A DNA stretch of 15,732 nucleotides. Origin: Alphaproteobacteria bacterium. Its GTDB lineage: Bacteria > Pseudomonadota > Alphaproteobacteria > Rickettsiales > RI-342. This document shows positions 1 through 5,706 of this stretch, in pieces (position 1 is the stretch's first letter; each line of letters opens with the position of its first letter). The notes under the pieces were generated by a model that was given only the letters and a program-made list of their open reading frames with translations, searched no databases and was not told where the DNA came from. The stretch spans positions 1 to 15,732 of the forward strand of contig JADZBT010000159.1 of NCBI GenBank assembly GCA_020851915.1. Direction: 5' to 3'. The position numbers and the translations under genes were made by a program.

Positions 1-737
1 AGCAATATACCCGCGTGTTCCAGCCGACCGAAGTGCAGATGATGCTGGCCGCCTTCTCCAACATGGAGACGGTGCACATCGCGGCTTATTCGCACCTGCT
101 CGACACCGTCGGCATGCCGGAAACCGAATACATCGCCTTTATGAAATACAAGGAGATGAAGGATAAATACGACTACATGCAGCAGTTCGGCTGCGACGAC
201 AAAGAGGGCGTCGCCAAGACGCTTGCCGTGTTCGGCGCCTTCACCGAGGGCTTGCAGCTCTTCGCATCGTTCGCGATCCTGCTCAACTTCCAGCGTTTCG
301 GCAAGATGAAGGGCATGTGCCAGATCATCACCTGGTCGGTGCGCGATGAGACATTGCATACCAATTCCATCGTGCGCCTGTTCAAGACCTTCGTGGATGA
401 GAATCCGGAAGTGTGGACGGAACAGTTCCGCCGCGATCTCTATGTCGCCTGCTCGACCATCGTCGATCACGAGGATGCCTTCATCGACCTCGCTTTCGAG
501 CTGGGCGGCGTGCCGGGCATGGAGCCGGAAGACATCAAGCGTTATATACGATACATCGCCGACCGCCGGCTGATGCAGCTGGGACTCCAGCCCATCTACA
601 ATATCGAATCCAACCCGCTTCCGTGGCTGGATGAGATACTGAACGGCGTCGAGCATACCAATTTCTTCGAAAACCGGGTGACGGAATATACCAAGGCCGC
701 CACCCAAGGAACATGGGAAGAAGCGTTCAACGATTAA
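1..737 (+). CDS. nrdB: Ribonucleoside-diphosphate reductase class Ia, beta (R2) subunit, 5'-truncated
   Basis: This is the radical-generating small subunit of aerobic ribonucleotide reductase; with NrdA it reduces NDPs to dNDPs in the cytoplasm. The frame is open from base 3 (Gln-Tyr-Thr-Arg-Val-Phe-Gln-Pro), so the N-terminal part lies upstream of the window; the GTG at 15 is internal, not a start. Visible motifs match R2: METVHIAAY at 63-89 gives a Glu and a His metal ligand (ExxH) and, four residues after the His, the radical Tyr (codon 87-89). GAFTEGLQLF supplies another Glu ligand and RDETLHT the second ExxH pair. The retained Tyr marks a Tyr-radical enzyme rather than a Tyr-less class Ic one. 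The acidic/aromatic C-terminus (EEAFND) is the kind of tail that docks on NrdA. About 240 residues are present of the usual 330-380. nrdA is probably upstream, but that is not visible. A terminator follows at 757-825. Confidence 0.96.
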   Translation, partial: QYTRVFQPTEVQMMLAAFSNMETVHIAAYSHLLDTVGMPETEYIAFMKYKEMKDKYDYMQQFGCDDKEGVAKTLAVFGAFTEGLQLFASFAILLNFQRFGKMKGMCQIITWSVRDETLHTNSIVRLFKTFVDENPEVWTEQFRRDLYVACSTIVDHEDAFIDLAFELGGVPGMEPEDIKRYIRYIADRRLMQLGLQPIYNIESNPLPWLDEILNGVEHTNFFENRVTEYTKAATQGTWEEAFND

Positions 738-756
738 GTTGCCCTTCCTCCCGTGC

Positions 757-825
757 GCAGAAGCCATGGCGACACTGTCTCCTCCCTACCACAGTCTCCT
801 CCCCGCCGTGGCTTCTGCATTTTAT
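757..825 (+). terminator. Rho-independent terminator of nrdB
   Basis: A 14-bp stem joins gcagaagccatggc (757-770) to gccgtggcttctgc (805-818), perfect except for one G·U wobble. An inner actgt/acagt pairing (774-778 with 791-795) closes the loop further. The stem is followed by attttattt. It lies 20 bp after the nrdB stop codon, which fits intrinsic termination of nrdB. Confidence 0.75.
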
Positions 826-831
826 TTGATT

Positions 832-866
832 GCCCCCGTGATTTTCTGCTGAAAATCACATGGGGC
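832..866. repeat. Hairpin between nrdB and comF
   Basis: A perfect 9-bp stem, gtgattttc (838-846) with gaaaatcac (851-859), has a tgct loop and is prolonged by gcccc/ggggc (832-836 with 862-866) across a small bulge. No U-tract follows on the plus strand. It may be a degenerate palindromic repeat or a back-up terminator; the function is unknown. Confidence 0.6.
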
Positions 867-880
867 GCGGCTCAGGGCTG

Positions 881-900
881 GCGCGGACTTCTGTCCGCGC
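881..900. repeat. Short GC-rich hairpin between nrdB and comF
   Basis: A perfect 8-bp palindrome, gcgcggac (881-888) and gtccgcgc (893-900), surrounds a ttct loop. It is the third of four consecutive secondary-structure elements in the 265-bp convergent gap after nrdB. No protein-coding signal is evident in this gap. Confidence 0.6.
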
Positions 901-913
901 GCCATTTTCCCTT

Positions 914-1000
914 CTTGTCATCCTGAACTTGATTCAGGATCCATCTCTCCATTTGACGGATGCGGATGGCTGGATGCTGAAACAAGTTCAGCATGACAAG
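914..1000. repeat. Palindromic double-hairpin repeat (copy 1) at the nrdB/comF junction
   Basis: An imperfect inverted repeat has 29-nt arms at 914-942 and 972-1000 that differ at only four positions. Each arm is itself a small hairpin (tcctgaa…ttcagga; tgctgaa…ttcagca), so the element can fold as two hairpins or one long cruciform. It ends 2 bp before the comF stop codon. The outer framework tgtcatcc…ggatc is shared with the elements at 2687-2768 and 8456-8539, pointing to one BIME/REP-like family. It may act as a bidirectional terminator or RNA stabiliser; that role is inferred. Confidence 0.8.
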
Positions 1001-1002
1001 GG

Positions 1003-1749
1003 CTAAGAGTTGGCCGTCCGTGCCAGCGCCAGTACATGCACTGAGGCCGCGCCCGCTTTGAGCAGGGCTTTGCTGCACGCCTCCACAGTCGCGCCCGTGG
1101 TCATCACGTCATCCACCAGCACCACATGCTTTCCGGTAACGCGCTCTTTGTGACGAGGGGTGATGGTGAATGCGCCGCGCACGTTCTTGCGGCGTTTATC
1201 GCGGCTAAGGGACGCTTGCGGGGCGGTGTGTTTTTTGCGGGTGAGCAGGTCGGGGATGACGGGGATGCCGGAGGCGTCGCCCACCCAGCGGGCGAGCAGG
1301 CCGGACTGGTTGTAGGTGCGGCGGATGAGGCGGTAATAATGCAGTGGCACAGGCGCCAGGAGGTCGGCCCCTTCCAGCACCTCGCGCCCGGCGCGCAGCA
1401 ACCATGCGGCCATGCCGCGCGCGAGGTAGGTCTGGTCATAATATTTGAGGCGCGCGACCAGCGGCCGGCTGGCTTCGTCGTAGGATAGTGCTGCACGGGC
1501 CGCCGCGTAGGACGGCGGATGTTCCAGGCATGCGCCGCACAGCGCGCCCTTTCCCGGATCGAATTCGAAGGGCAGGGAGCATGTCGCGCAGAAGGGCTCG
1601 GAGATGAAATGCAACCGTCCCCAGCAGGTTCCGCACAGGCTGCCCTGCGTATCCACCCCTTCGCCGCACAGCACGCAGCGCGGCGGCAGCAATGTGTCGA
1701 GGAGCTGGCGGGCGCGGGGGCGGAGTATGGTCAGCATAAAAATACCCAT
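1003..1749 (-). CDS. comF: ComF family phosphoribosyltransferase-like protein
   Basis: This is a ComF/GntX-type protein: an N-terminal zinc-ribbon region and a C-terminal type I phosphoribosyltransferase fold. Family members take part in DNA uptake during transformation or in recycling imported DNA; the exact reaction is unsettled. Counting from the ATG at 1749, four CxxC pairs are visible (Cys25/28, 39/42, 54/57, 71/74), probably binding zinc. The PRPP-binding signature VLVDDVMTTGAT lies at about residues 210-221. At about 248 residues the length is normal. The frame is open to a GTG at 1773, with another ATG at 1737. None has a convincing Shine-Dalgarno, so the start is uncertain by some 36 bp. 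The gene is divergent from the NDUFAF5-like gene, and no other competence gene is in the window. Its stop codon nearly touches palindromic repeat copy 1. Confidence 0.9.
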   Translation of the reverse strand: MGIFMLTILRPRARQLLDTLLPPRCVLCGEGVDTQGSLCGTCWGRLHFISEPFCATCSLPFEFDPGKGALCGACLEHPPSYAAARAALSYDEASRPLVARLKYYDQTYLARGMAAWLLRAGREVLEGADLLAPVPLHYYRLIRRTYNQSGLLARWVGDASGIPVIPDLLTRKKHTAPQASLSRDKRRKNVRGAFTITPRHKERVTGKHVVLVDDVMTTGATVEACSKALLKAGAASVHVLALARTANS

Positions 1750-1802
1750 TACCGATAAGTCACGGCTAGCCACCCGCCGCTAACTGTATATGATGTGCCG
1801 CG

Positions 1803-2681
1803 ATGTCCGAGAACACAACCATTTTCGATCCCGTCCAACGCCGCCGCCAGCGCGACCGCGCGAGTGTGGCGTTCGCGGAGCATGATTTCCTGATGCGCGA
1901 GGTGGCCGAACGGCTGGCCGAACGGCTGGACGGGCTCAACCGGAATTTCCCCATGGTGCTGGATCTGGGCTGCCATACCGGGGGCCTGCGCGCACACATC
2001 ATGGGAAAGAACGGCATCGCGGAGGTGGTGGAGTGCGACCTCTCGTCCGCGATGGTGGCGCAGGCGGGAGGAGGCTTGCGGCTGGTGGCGGATGAGGAGC
2101 GATTGCCTTTCGCCGAGCATACATTCGATGCGGTGTTCAGTGTGCTGTCGTTGCAGGGGGTGAATGACCTGCCGGGCGTGCTCATTCAGGCGCGGCAGAT
2201 ATTGAAGCCGGACGGATTATTTCTCGCCGCGCTCATCGGCGGTGAATCGCTCACCGAATTGCGGCAGGCGATGCTGGCGGGGGAGATCGCCGAAGAGGGC
2301 GGCGCCGCGCCGCGCGTCGCGCCGATGGTGGATGCACAGGATGCCGCACGTCTGCTGCAACGCGCCGGTTTCGCGTTGCCGGTGGTGGAGAGCGAAACCA
2401 TCACCGCGACCTATTCCGATGCGCTATCGCTGATGCTCGACCTGCGCGGCATGGGCGAAGGCAACGCGCTGGTGCAGCGTCCGCGCCGCCCCATGAAACG
2501 CAATACGCTGGCGGCCATCCTGTCCTGTTACCACGAGCAGCATGAGAATGACGATGGCCGCATCCCTGCGCGCTTCGACATCATCACGCTGACGGGGTGG
2601 AAGCCGGATGCATCACAGCAGCAGCCCGCCGCGCGCGGGAGCGCGACGGTGAGTTTGAGGGCGGTACTGGAGCAGAAATAG
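1803..2681 (+). CDS. NDUFAF5-family SAM-dependent methyltransferase-fold protein (probable complex I assembly factor)
   Basis: This is a class I SAM-binding Rossmann protein of 292 residues. Motif I is VLDLGCHTGGL (52-62), followed by VVECDLS (75-81), VADEERLPF (95-103), SLQGVNDLPG (116-125) and LKPDGLF (134-140). The family-specific signs go beyond a generic BioC-like methyltransferase: the N-terminal IFDPVQRRRQRDRA, LIGGESLTELR, LRGMGEGNA, and the C-terminal GWKPDASQQQPAARGSATVS closely follow human NDUFAF5, as I recall it. NDUFAF5 hydroxylates an arginine of the complex I subunit NDUFS7 (bacterial NuoB), so a role in maturing NADH dehydrogenase I is likely but inferred. Automatic annotation may call it BioC or a generic methyltransferase. 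The ATG at 1803 lacks a Shine-Dalgarno; a tatatgat tract about 12 bp upstream might be a -10 box giving a very short leader. It is divergent from comF. Confidence 0.85.
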   Translation: MSENTTIFDPVQRRRQRDRASVAFAEHDFLMREVAERLAERLDGLNRNFPMVLDLGCHTGGLRAHIMGKNGIAEVVECDLSSAMVAQAGGGLRLVADEERLPFAEHTFDAVFSVLSLQGVNDLPGVLIQARQILKPDGLFLAALIGGESLTELRQAMLAGEIAEEGGAAPRVAPMVDAQDAARLLQRAGFALPVVESETITATYSDALSLMLDLRGMGEGNALVQRPRRPMKRNTLAAILSCYHEQHENDDGRIPARFDIITLTGWKPDASQQQPAARGSATVSLRAVLEQK

Positions 2682-2686
2682 AATGC

Positions 2687-2768
2687 TGCCATCCCGGCGC
2701 AGGCCGGGATCTTATCTCTCTGAATGAGTCTGTGGATATATGAGATCCCGGCCTACGCCGGGATGGCA
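2687..2768. repeat. Palindromic double-hairpin repeat (copy 2) between the NDUFAF5-like gene and mutT
   Basis: Inverted repeat arms of 26 nt at 2687-2712 and 2743-2768 differ at one position (a G·T wobble). Each arm contains its own mini-palindrome, atcccggc…ggccgggat. The element starts 5 bp after one stop codon and ends 1 bp before the other (the minus-strand stop at 2770-2772), so it fills the convergent gap completely. It has the same framework as copies 1 and 3. A structural terminator role for both genes is plausible, though no strong U-tract follows. Confidence 0.88.
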
Positions 2769-2769
2769 A

Positions 2770-3180
2770 TTATTGTGTGGGCTGGAATGCGGCGCACAAT
2801 GCCTCCACCAGCGGCATATCGGCGGGCGGCATGGGATAGGTGTGCATTTCGTGCGGCAGCACCCAGACCAGCGCCTTGTGCTCGCGGGCGGTGATATCGC
2901 CCTGCCAGCGGCGGATGAGGAATAGCGGCATCACCAGCTGGAAATCCGGGTATTCGAAAGTGATGGAGGTGAAGGCTTCGAGCGCATCGGGGGCGACCGT
3001 GATGCCCAGTTCCTCATGTAGTTCGCGGATGAGTGCTTGCTCCGGGGTTTCGCCCGATTCTATCTTGCCGCCGGGAAATTCCCACAGGCCTGCCATGGAT
3101 CTGCCTTCCGGGCGCTGCGCGAGCAGGATCTTTCCATCGGGGGCGATGAGTGCGGCAGCGGCGACGTGGACGGTTTTCAT
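2770..3180 (-). CDS. mutT: NUDIX hydrolase, MutT-type 8-oxo-dGTP diphosphatase
   Basis: This cytoplasmic pyrophosphohydrolase probably converts 8-oxo-dGTP to the monophosphate, preventing A:T to C:G transversions. The 136-residue protein has a complete Nudix box at about residues 38-60, GGKIESGETPEQALIRELHEELGI, fitting Gx5Ex7REUxEExGU. The WEFPGGK stretch just before it is typical of MutT proper. The size matches MutT (about 130 residues). The ATG at 3180 is the only sensible start; its upstream is the palindrome at 3186-3255 and no Shine-Dalgarno is evident. It lies downstream of argJ on the same strand, an arrangement I associate with alphaproteobacteria. Some family members use other oxidised nucleotides, so the substrate is inferred. 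Confidence 0.92.
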   Translation of the reverse strand: MKTVHVAAAALIAPDGKILLAQRPEGRSMAGLWEFPGGKIESGETPEQALIRELHEELGITVAPDALEAFTSITFEYPDFQLVMPLFLIRRWQGDITAREHKALVWVLPHEMHTYPMPPADMPLVEALCAAFQPTQ

Positions 3181-3185
3181 AGGGG

Positions 3186-3255
3186 AGAGTCCAGTGGTTA
3201 GAGTGTAGTGGTTAGCAAGAGGCTACTGGACTCTATACTCTAACCACTGGACTCT
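3186..3255. repeat. Perfect 19-bp inverted repeat between argJ and mutT
   Basis: The 19-nt arms at 3186-3204 and 3237-3255 are exact reverse complements, and pairing extends about 4 bp inward with one wobble. Inside, the right half repeats actggactctat at 3225-3236 and 3246-3257, and the left half repeats agtggtta, so the element looks built from short duplicated units. It fills the 79-bp gap between mutT and argJ. It does not share the tcatcc framework of the other repeats. It could attenuate or process an argJ-mutT transcript. Confidence 0.85.
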
Positions 3256-3259
3256 ATTG

Positions 3260-4471
3260 TTACGACCGATAGCTGCCGTTGATGCGGATATAGCCTTCGG
3301 TGAAGTCGCAGGTCCAAACGGTGGCCGCGCCTGTGCCGATGCCGACATCCACGGAGATCTCCAGCTCCTGACCCTTCATGTATGCAGCGACGGGCGTTTC
3401 GTCGTAGCCGGGGATCAGTCCGCCATGTTCCGTGATGCGGTGCGGGCCGATATGCACGACCAGATTATTCACATCGAGTTTTTCGCCGGAGCGTCCGGCG
3501 GCGGCCACGATGCGGCCCCAGTTGGGGTCTTCGCCTGCGATGGCGGTTTTCACCAGCGGGGAATTGGCGATGGTCATGCCGATGCGGTGTGCGGCATCGT
3601 CGGATGCGGCGCCCGTCACTTTAATGGCGATGAATTTGGACGCGCCCTCGCCGTCGCGCACGATCTGCCATGCGAGGTCCTGCAGCAGCTCAGTGAGGGC
3701 GCGGCGGAAATCGACGAGGTCGGCGCGGGTCGCTGCTTTGTTCCCGGCCTTGCCGGTGGCGAACAGCAGCAGCGTGTCGTTGGTGGAGGTGTCGCCGTCC
3801 ACCGTGATGGCGTTGAAGGAGATGCGGTTGCCTTCGGTCAGTAACTCCTGCAACAGCGGTGCAGGGATGGCCGCGTCGGTGAAGACGAAGCCCAGCATCG
3901 TCGCCATGTTGGGCGCGATCATGCCGGAGCCTTTGGCGATGCCGCAGAGCGTGACCTTTGTGCCGTGGATGGTGGCGGTGCGCGTGGCGCCTTTCGGGAA
4001 AGTATCGGTCGTGCCGATAGCGCGCGCGGCGTCGAGCCACGAGGCGCTTGCCGTCATAGTGGGGATGGCGGCGGCGATGCGGTCGGTCTTGAGCGGGTTG
4101 CCGATGACGCCGGTCGAGGCCACGAACACGGATTCCGCCGCGCCGCCAACCGCTTTTGCGGCTGCCTCCGCCATGGCGCGAGTGCCCGCATCGCCTTCTG
4201 TACCGGTAAAGGCGTTGGCGTTTCCGGCATTGACGATGAGCGCGCGTGCCGTGCCATGCTTCAGAATGTTCTGACACCAGTGTATGGGCGCGGCGGCGGT
4301 GAGTGATAGCGTGAATACGCCCGCAGAGGTCGTGCCCTCCGCGCAATCGGTCAGCAGCAGGTCGGGACGGTTTTTATAGCGGATGCCAGTCTCGGCGACG
4401 GCAAGGCGCACACCTGCCACCGGCGGCATATCCGGGAATGTCTTGGGTGCGAGGGGGGAAGGGGCGGTCAT
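3260..4471 (-). CDS. argJ: Bifunctional glutamate N-acetyltransferase / amino-acid acetyltransferase (ornithine acetyltransferase)
   Basis: ArgJ transfers the acetyl group from N-acetylornithine to glutamate in the cyclic arginine pathway and may also make N-acetylglutamate from acetyl-CoA. The precursor cleaves itself into alpha and beta chains: the hallmark KGSGMIAPNMATMLGF places the scissile Ala-Thr bond at about residues 190-191, the Thr becoming the beta-chain nucleophile. Other family stretches are EGTTSAGVFT, NAGNANAFTG and VASTGVIG. The C-terminus ends INGSYRS, a normal ArgJ end. The frame opens further to 4504, but those 11 codons come from a repeat element, so I choose the ATG at 4471, giving 403 residues, the usual size. 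It is flanked by palindromes on both sides and shares a strand with the upstream isomerase gene and downstream mutT. Confidence 0.95.
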   Translation of the reverse strand: MTAPSPLAPKTFPDMPPVAGVRLAVAETGIRYKNRPDLLLTDCAEGTTSAGVFTLSLTAAAPIHWCQNILKHGTARALIVNAGNANAFTGTEGDAGTRAMAEAAAKAVGGAAESVFVASTGVIGNPLKTDRIAAAIPTMTASASWLDAARAIGTTDTFPKGATRTATIHGTKVTLCGIAKGSGMIAPNMATMLGFVFTDAAIPAPLLQELLTEGNRISFNAITVDGDTSTNDTLLLFATGKAGNKAATRADLVDFRRALTELLQDLAWQIVRDGEGASKFIAIKVTGAASDDAAHRIGMTIANSPLVKTAIAGEDPNWGRIVAAAGRSGEKLDVNNLVVHIGPHRITEHGGLIPGYDETPVAAYMKGQELEISVDVGIGTGAATVWTCDFTEGYIRINGSYRS

Positions 4472-4492
4472 GGGTGTTCGCAGATGATAGAA

Positions 4493-4563
4493 AAGGCCCC
4501 TCACCCCGGCCCTCTCCCTATGGGAGAGGGAGCATATCGCGCATGCCGTGGGAGAGGGGCCTT
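4493..4563. repeat. Nested hairpin repeat / terminator between the parvulin gene and argJ
   Basis: The outer stem aaggcccctc (4493-4502) with gaggggcctt (4554-4563) encloses a perfect 9-bp hairpin, ccctctccc (4510-4518), tat, gggagaggg (4522-4530). The 'ctcaccccggccctctccc…gggagaggg' wording resembles a repeat I know from many proteobacterial genomes. On the minus strand it follows the isomerase stop codon and ends in a short aaaagg/ccttttc tract, so it can terminate that transcript before argJ. Confidence 0.75.
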
Positions 4564-4575
4564 ATTCGTTAAGGG

Positions 4576-5604
4576 TTACTGTGCCGACGTATCGCCTGCT
4601 TCAGCCGGAGTTTCCGCGTTGGCCGGAGCTGCTTCGCCCGTTGCGGGAGCTGCACCCGCAGGAGCTGCGCCCGGAGCATTGGCTTCAGGAGCCGGATGCA
4701 GCAGGTTCTCGAAGATCGGGCGTTCATGGCCATCCGCCGTATAGAAGCTGACCTGCGATTTGCCGACCAGGCTGTTCAGATATTCCTGCATGGCTGCGCC
4801 GACCATCTCGTTCTTCAGCTGCGGCTCCATCTGCTCGAAGGGAGGCGCGCTCACTGGACGGTGCTCGCCCGCCTTGATGACGTGCCAGCCGAAGGCGGTC
4901 TTCACCGGCTGCGCGGATACTTCACCCGGCTTCAGCGCGAAGGCGGCGTTCGAGAATTCGGGGATCATCTGCTCCTTGGTGAAGAAGCCCAGATCGCCGC
5001 CATTCTGTCCGCTGCCGACGTCCTTCGATTTGGCTTTGGCCAGTTCGGCGAAGTCCTTGCCGCCGGTGATCTCGGCGATGATCGCCTTGGCTTCGTCCTC
5101 GTTCTCTACGAGGATGTGCGCGGCCTGCATCTCCTCGCCATGGGTCATGTTCTTGACCTTTTCATCGTACGCCGCTTTGATCTTCTCTGCCGGAACCAGC
5201 TCGTCGATCTTACGGTTCAGGAAGATGTCGATCATCGCCTGATTCTTCATAAAGGCAGCGCGCTCGCGCACTTCCGGGTCATCCATCATGTCGCGGCTTT
5301 CCGCTTCCTGACGCAGTATCTCGTGGCGCACGAAGGACTCGGTGATGTTTTTCTGGAGCGCCTCCGGCATCGCGTCGAACTTGGTCGGCTCGCCGCCCAC
5401 AGCCGTCGCGGCCTGAATCTGCTGCTCGATATGCGATTTCGTGTAGGATTTGCCGTTGATCTTGAGCGCGATGTAATCGTTCAGCGTGTCTTTCTTGTCC
5501 GTGGCCGTTTCGCTCTCCGCCGCCGGTTTATTCGTTACGTAAGAGGCTCCCCAGCCCACGACCAGCGCCCCGATAACCAGCGCAATCACCTGCTTTTTAT
5601 CCAT
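4576..5604 (-). CDS. Membrane-anchored parvulin-type peptidyl-prolyl cis-trans isomerase (PrsA/SurA-like)
   Basis: This is a probable foldase for exported proteins. Residues about 5-22 are a hydrophobic segment after MDKK, a signal anchor (no lipobox Cys), so the bulk should sit in the periplasm. A helical N-domain (about 45-155) precedes one parvulin domain at about 160-245, with AAHILVENEDEA, FAELAKAKSKD, GGDLGFFTKEQMIPEF and AFGWHVIKAGEHRP motifs. After about residue 304 comes a low-complexity Ala/Pro/Glu tail to residue 342. The start is well supported: ggaaggag sits 6 bp before the ATG at 5604. It is divergent from secA and upstream of argJ; the pairing of secA with a parvulin is common in alphaproteobacteria. 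The closest named proteins would be PrsA, PpiC or SurA, so I give no symbol. Confidence 0.9.
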   Translation of the reverse strand: MDKKQVIALVIGALVVGWGASYVTNKPAAESETATDKKDTLNDYIALKINGKSYTKSHIEQQIQAATAVGGEPTKFDAMPEALQKNITESFVRHEILRQEAESRDMMDDPEVRERAAFMKNQAMIDIFLNRKIDELVPAEKIKAAYDEKVKNMTHGEEMQAAHILVENEDEAKAIIAEITGGKDFAELAKAKSKDVGSGQNGGDLGFFTKEQMIPEFSNAAFALKPGEVSAQPVKTAFGWHVIKAGEHRPVSAPPFEQMEPQLKNEMVGAAMQEYLNSLVGKSQVSFYTADGHERPIFENLLHPAPEANAPGAAPAGAAPATGEAAPANAETPAEAGDTSAQ

Positions 5605-5637
5605 GATTGTCTCCTTCCTTCATGTGCCCTGCATATT

Positions 5638-5673
5638 GCTTGCGTTTATGGCACTGGGCCGCTACAAGTGCAA
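5638..5673 (-). promoter_or_regulatory. Candidate promoter for the parvulin gene
   Basis: On the minus strand, TTGCAC (-35, 5673-5668) and CATAAA (-10, 5650-5645) are 17 bp apart. Transcription would start near 5638, giving a leader of about 34 nt that contains the strong ggaaggag ribosome-binding site. Found by eye only. Confidence 0.4.
5640..5668 (+). promoter_or_regulatory. Candidate promoter for secA
   Basis: TTGCGT (-35, 5640-5645) and TACAAG (-10, 5663-5668) are 17 bp apart on the plus strand, predicting a start near 5675 and a leader of about 31 nt before the secA ATG. It overlaps the opposing parvulin promoter almost completely. Found by eye only. Confidence 0.35.
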
Positions 5674-5706
5674 GCTACTTTTTAAGGGAATTTACTGGGG
5701 TACAAC

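Noticed and set aside
3432..4274. 280-codon open frame antisense to argJ
   Set aside because: Complement of a complete argJ; Ser/Ala/Met-rich with no motif.
4472..4504. N-terminal extension of ArgJ to an upstream ATG
   Set aside because: The extra 11 codons derive from the adjacent hairpin repeat, and ATG 4471 gives the normal ArgJ length.
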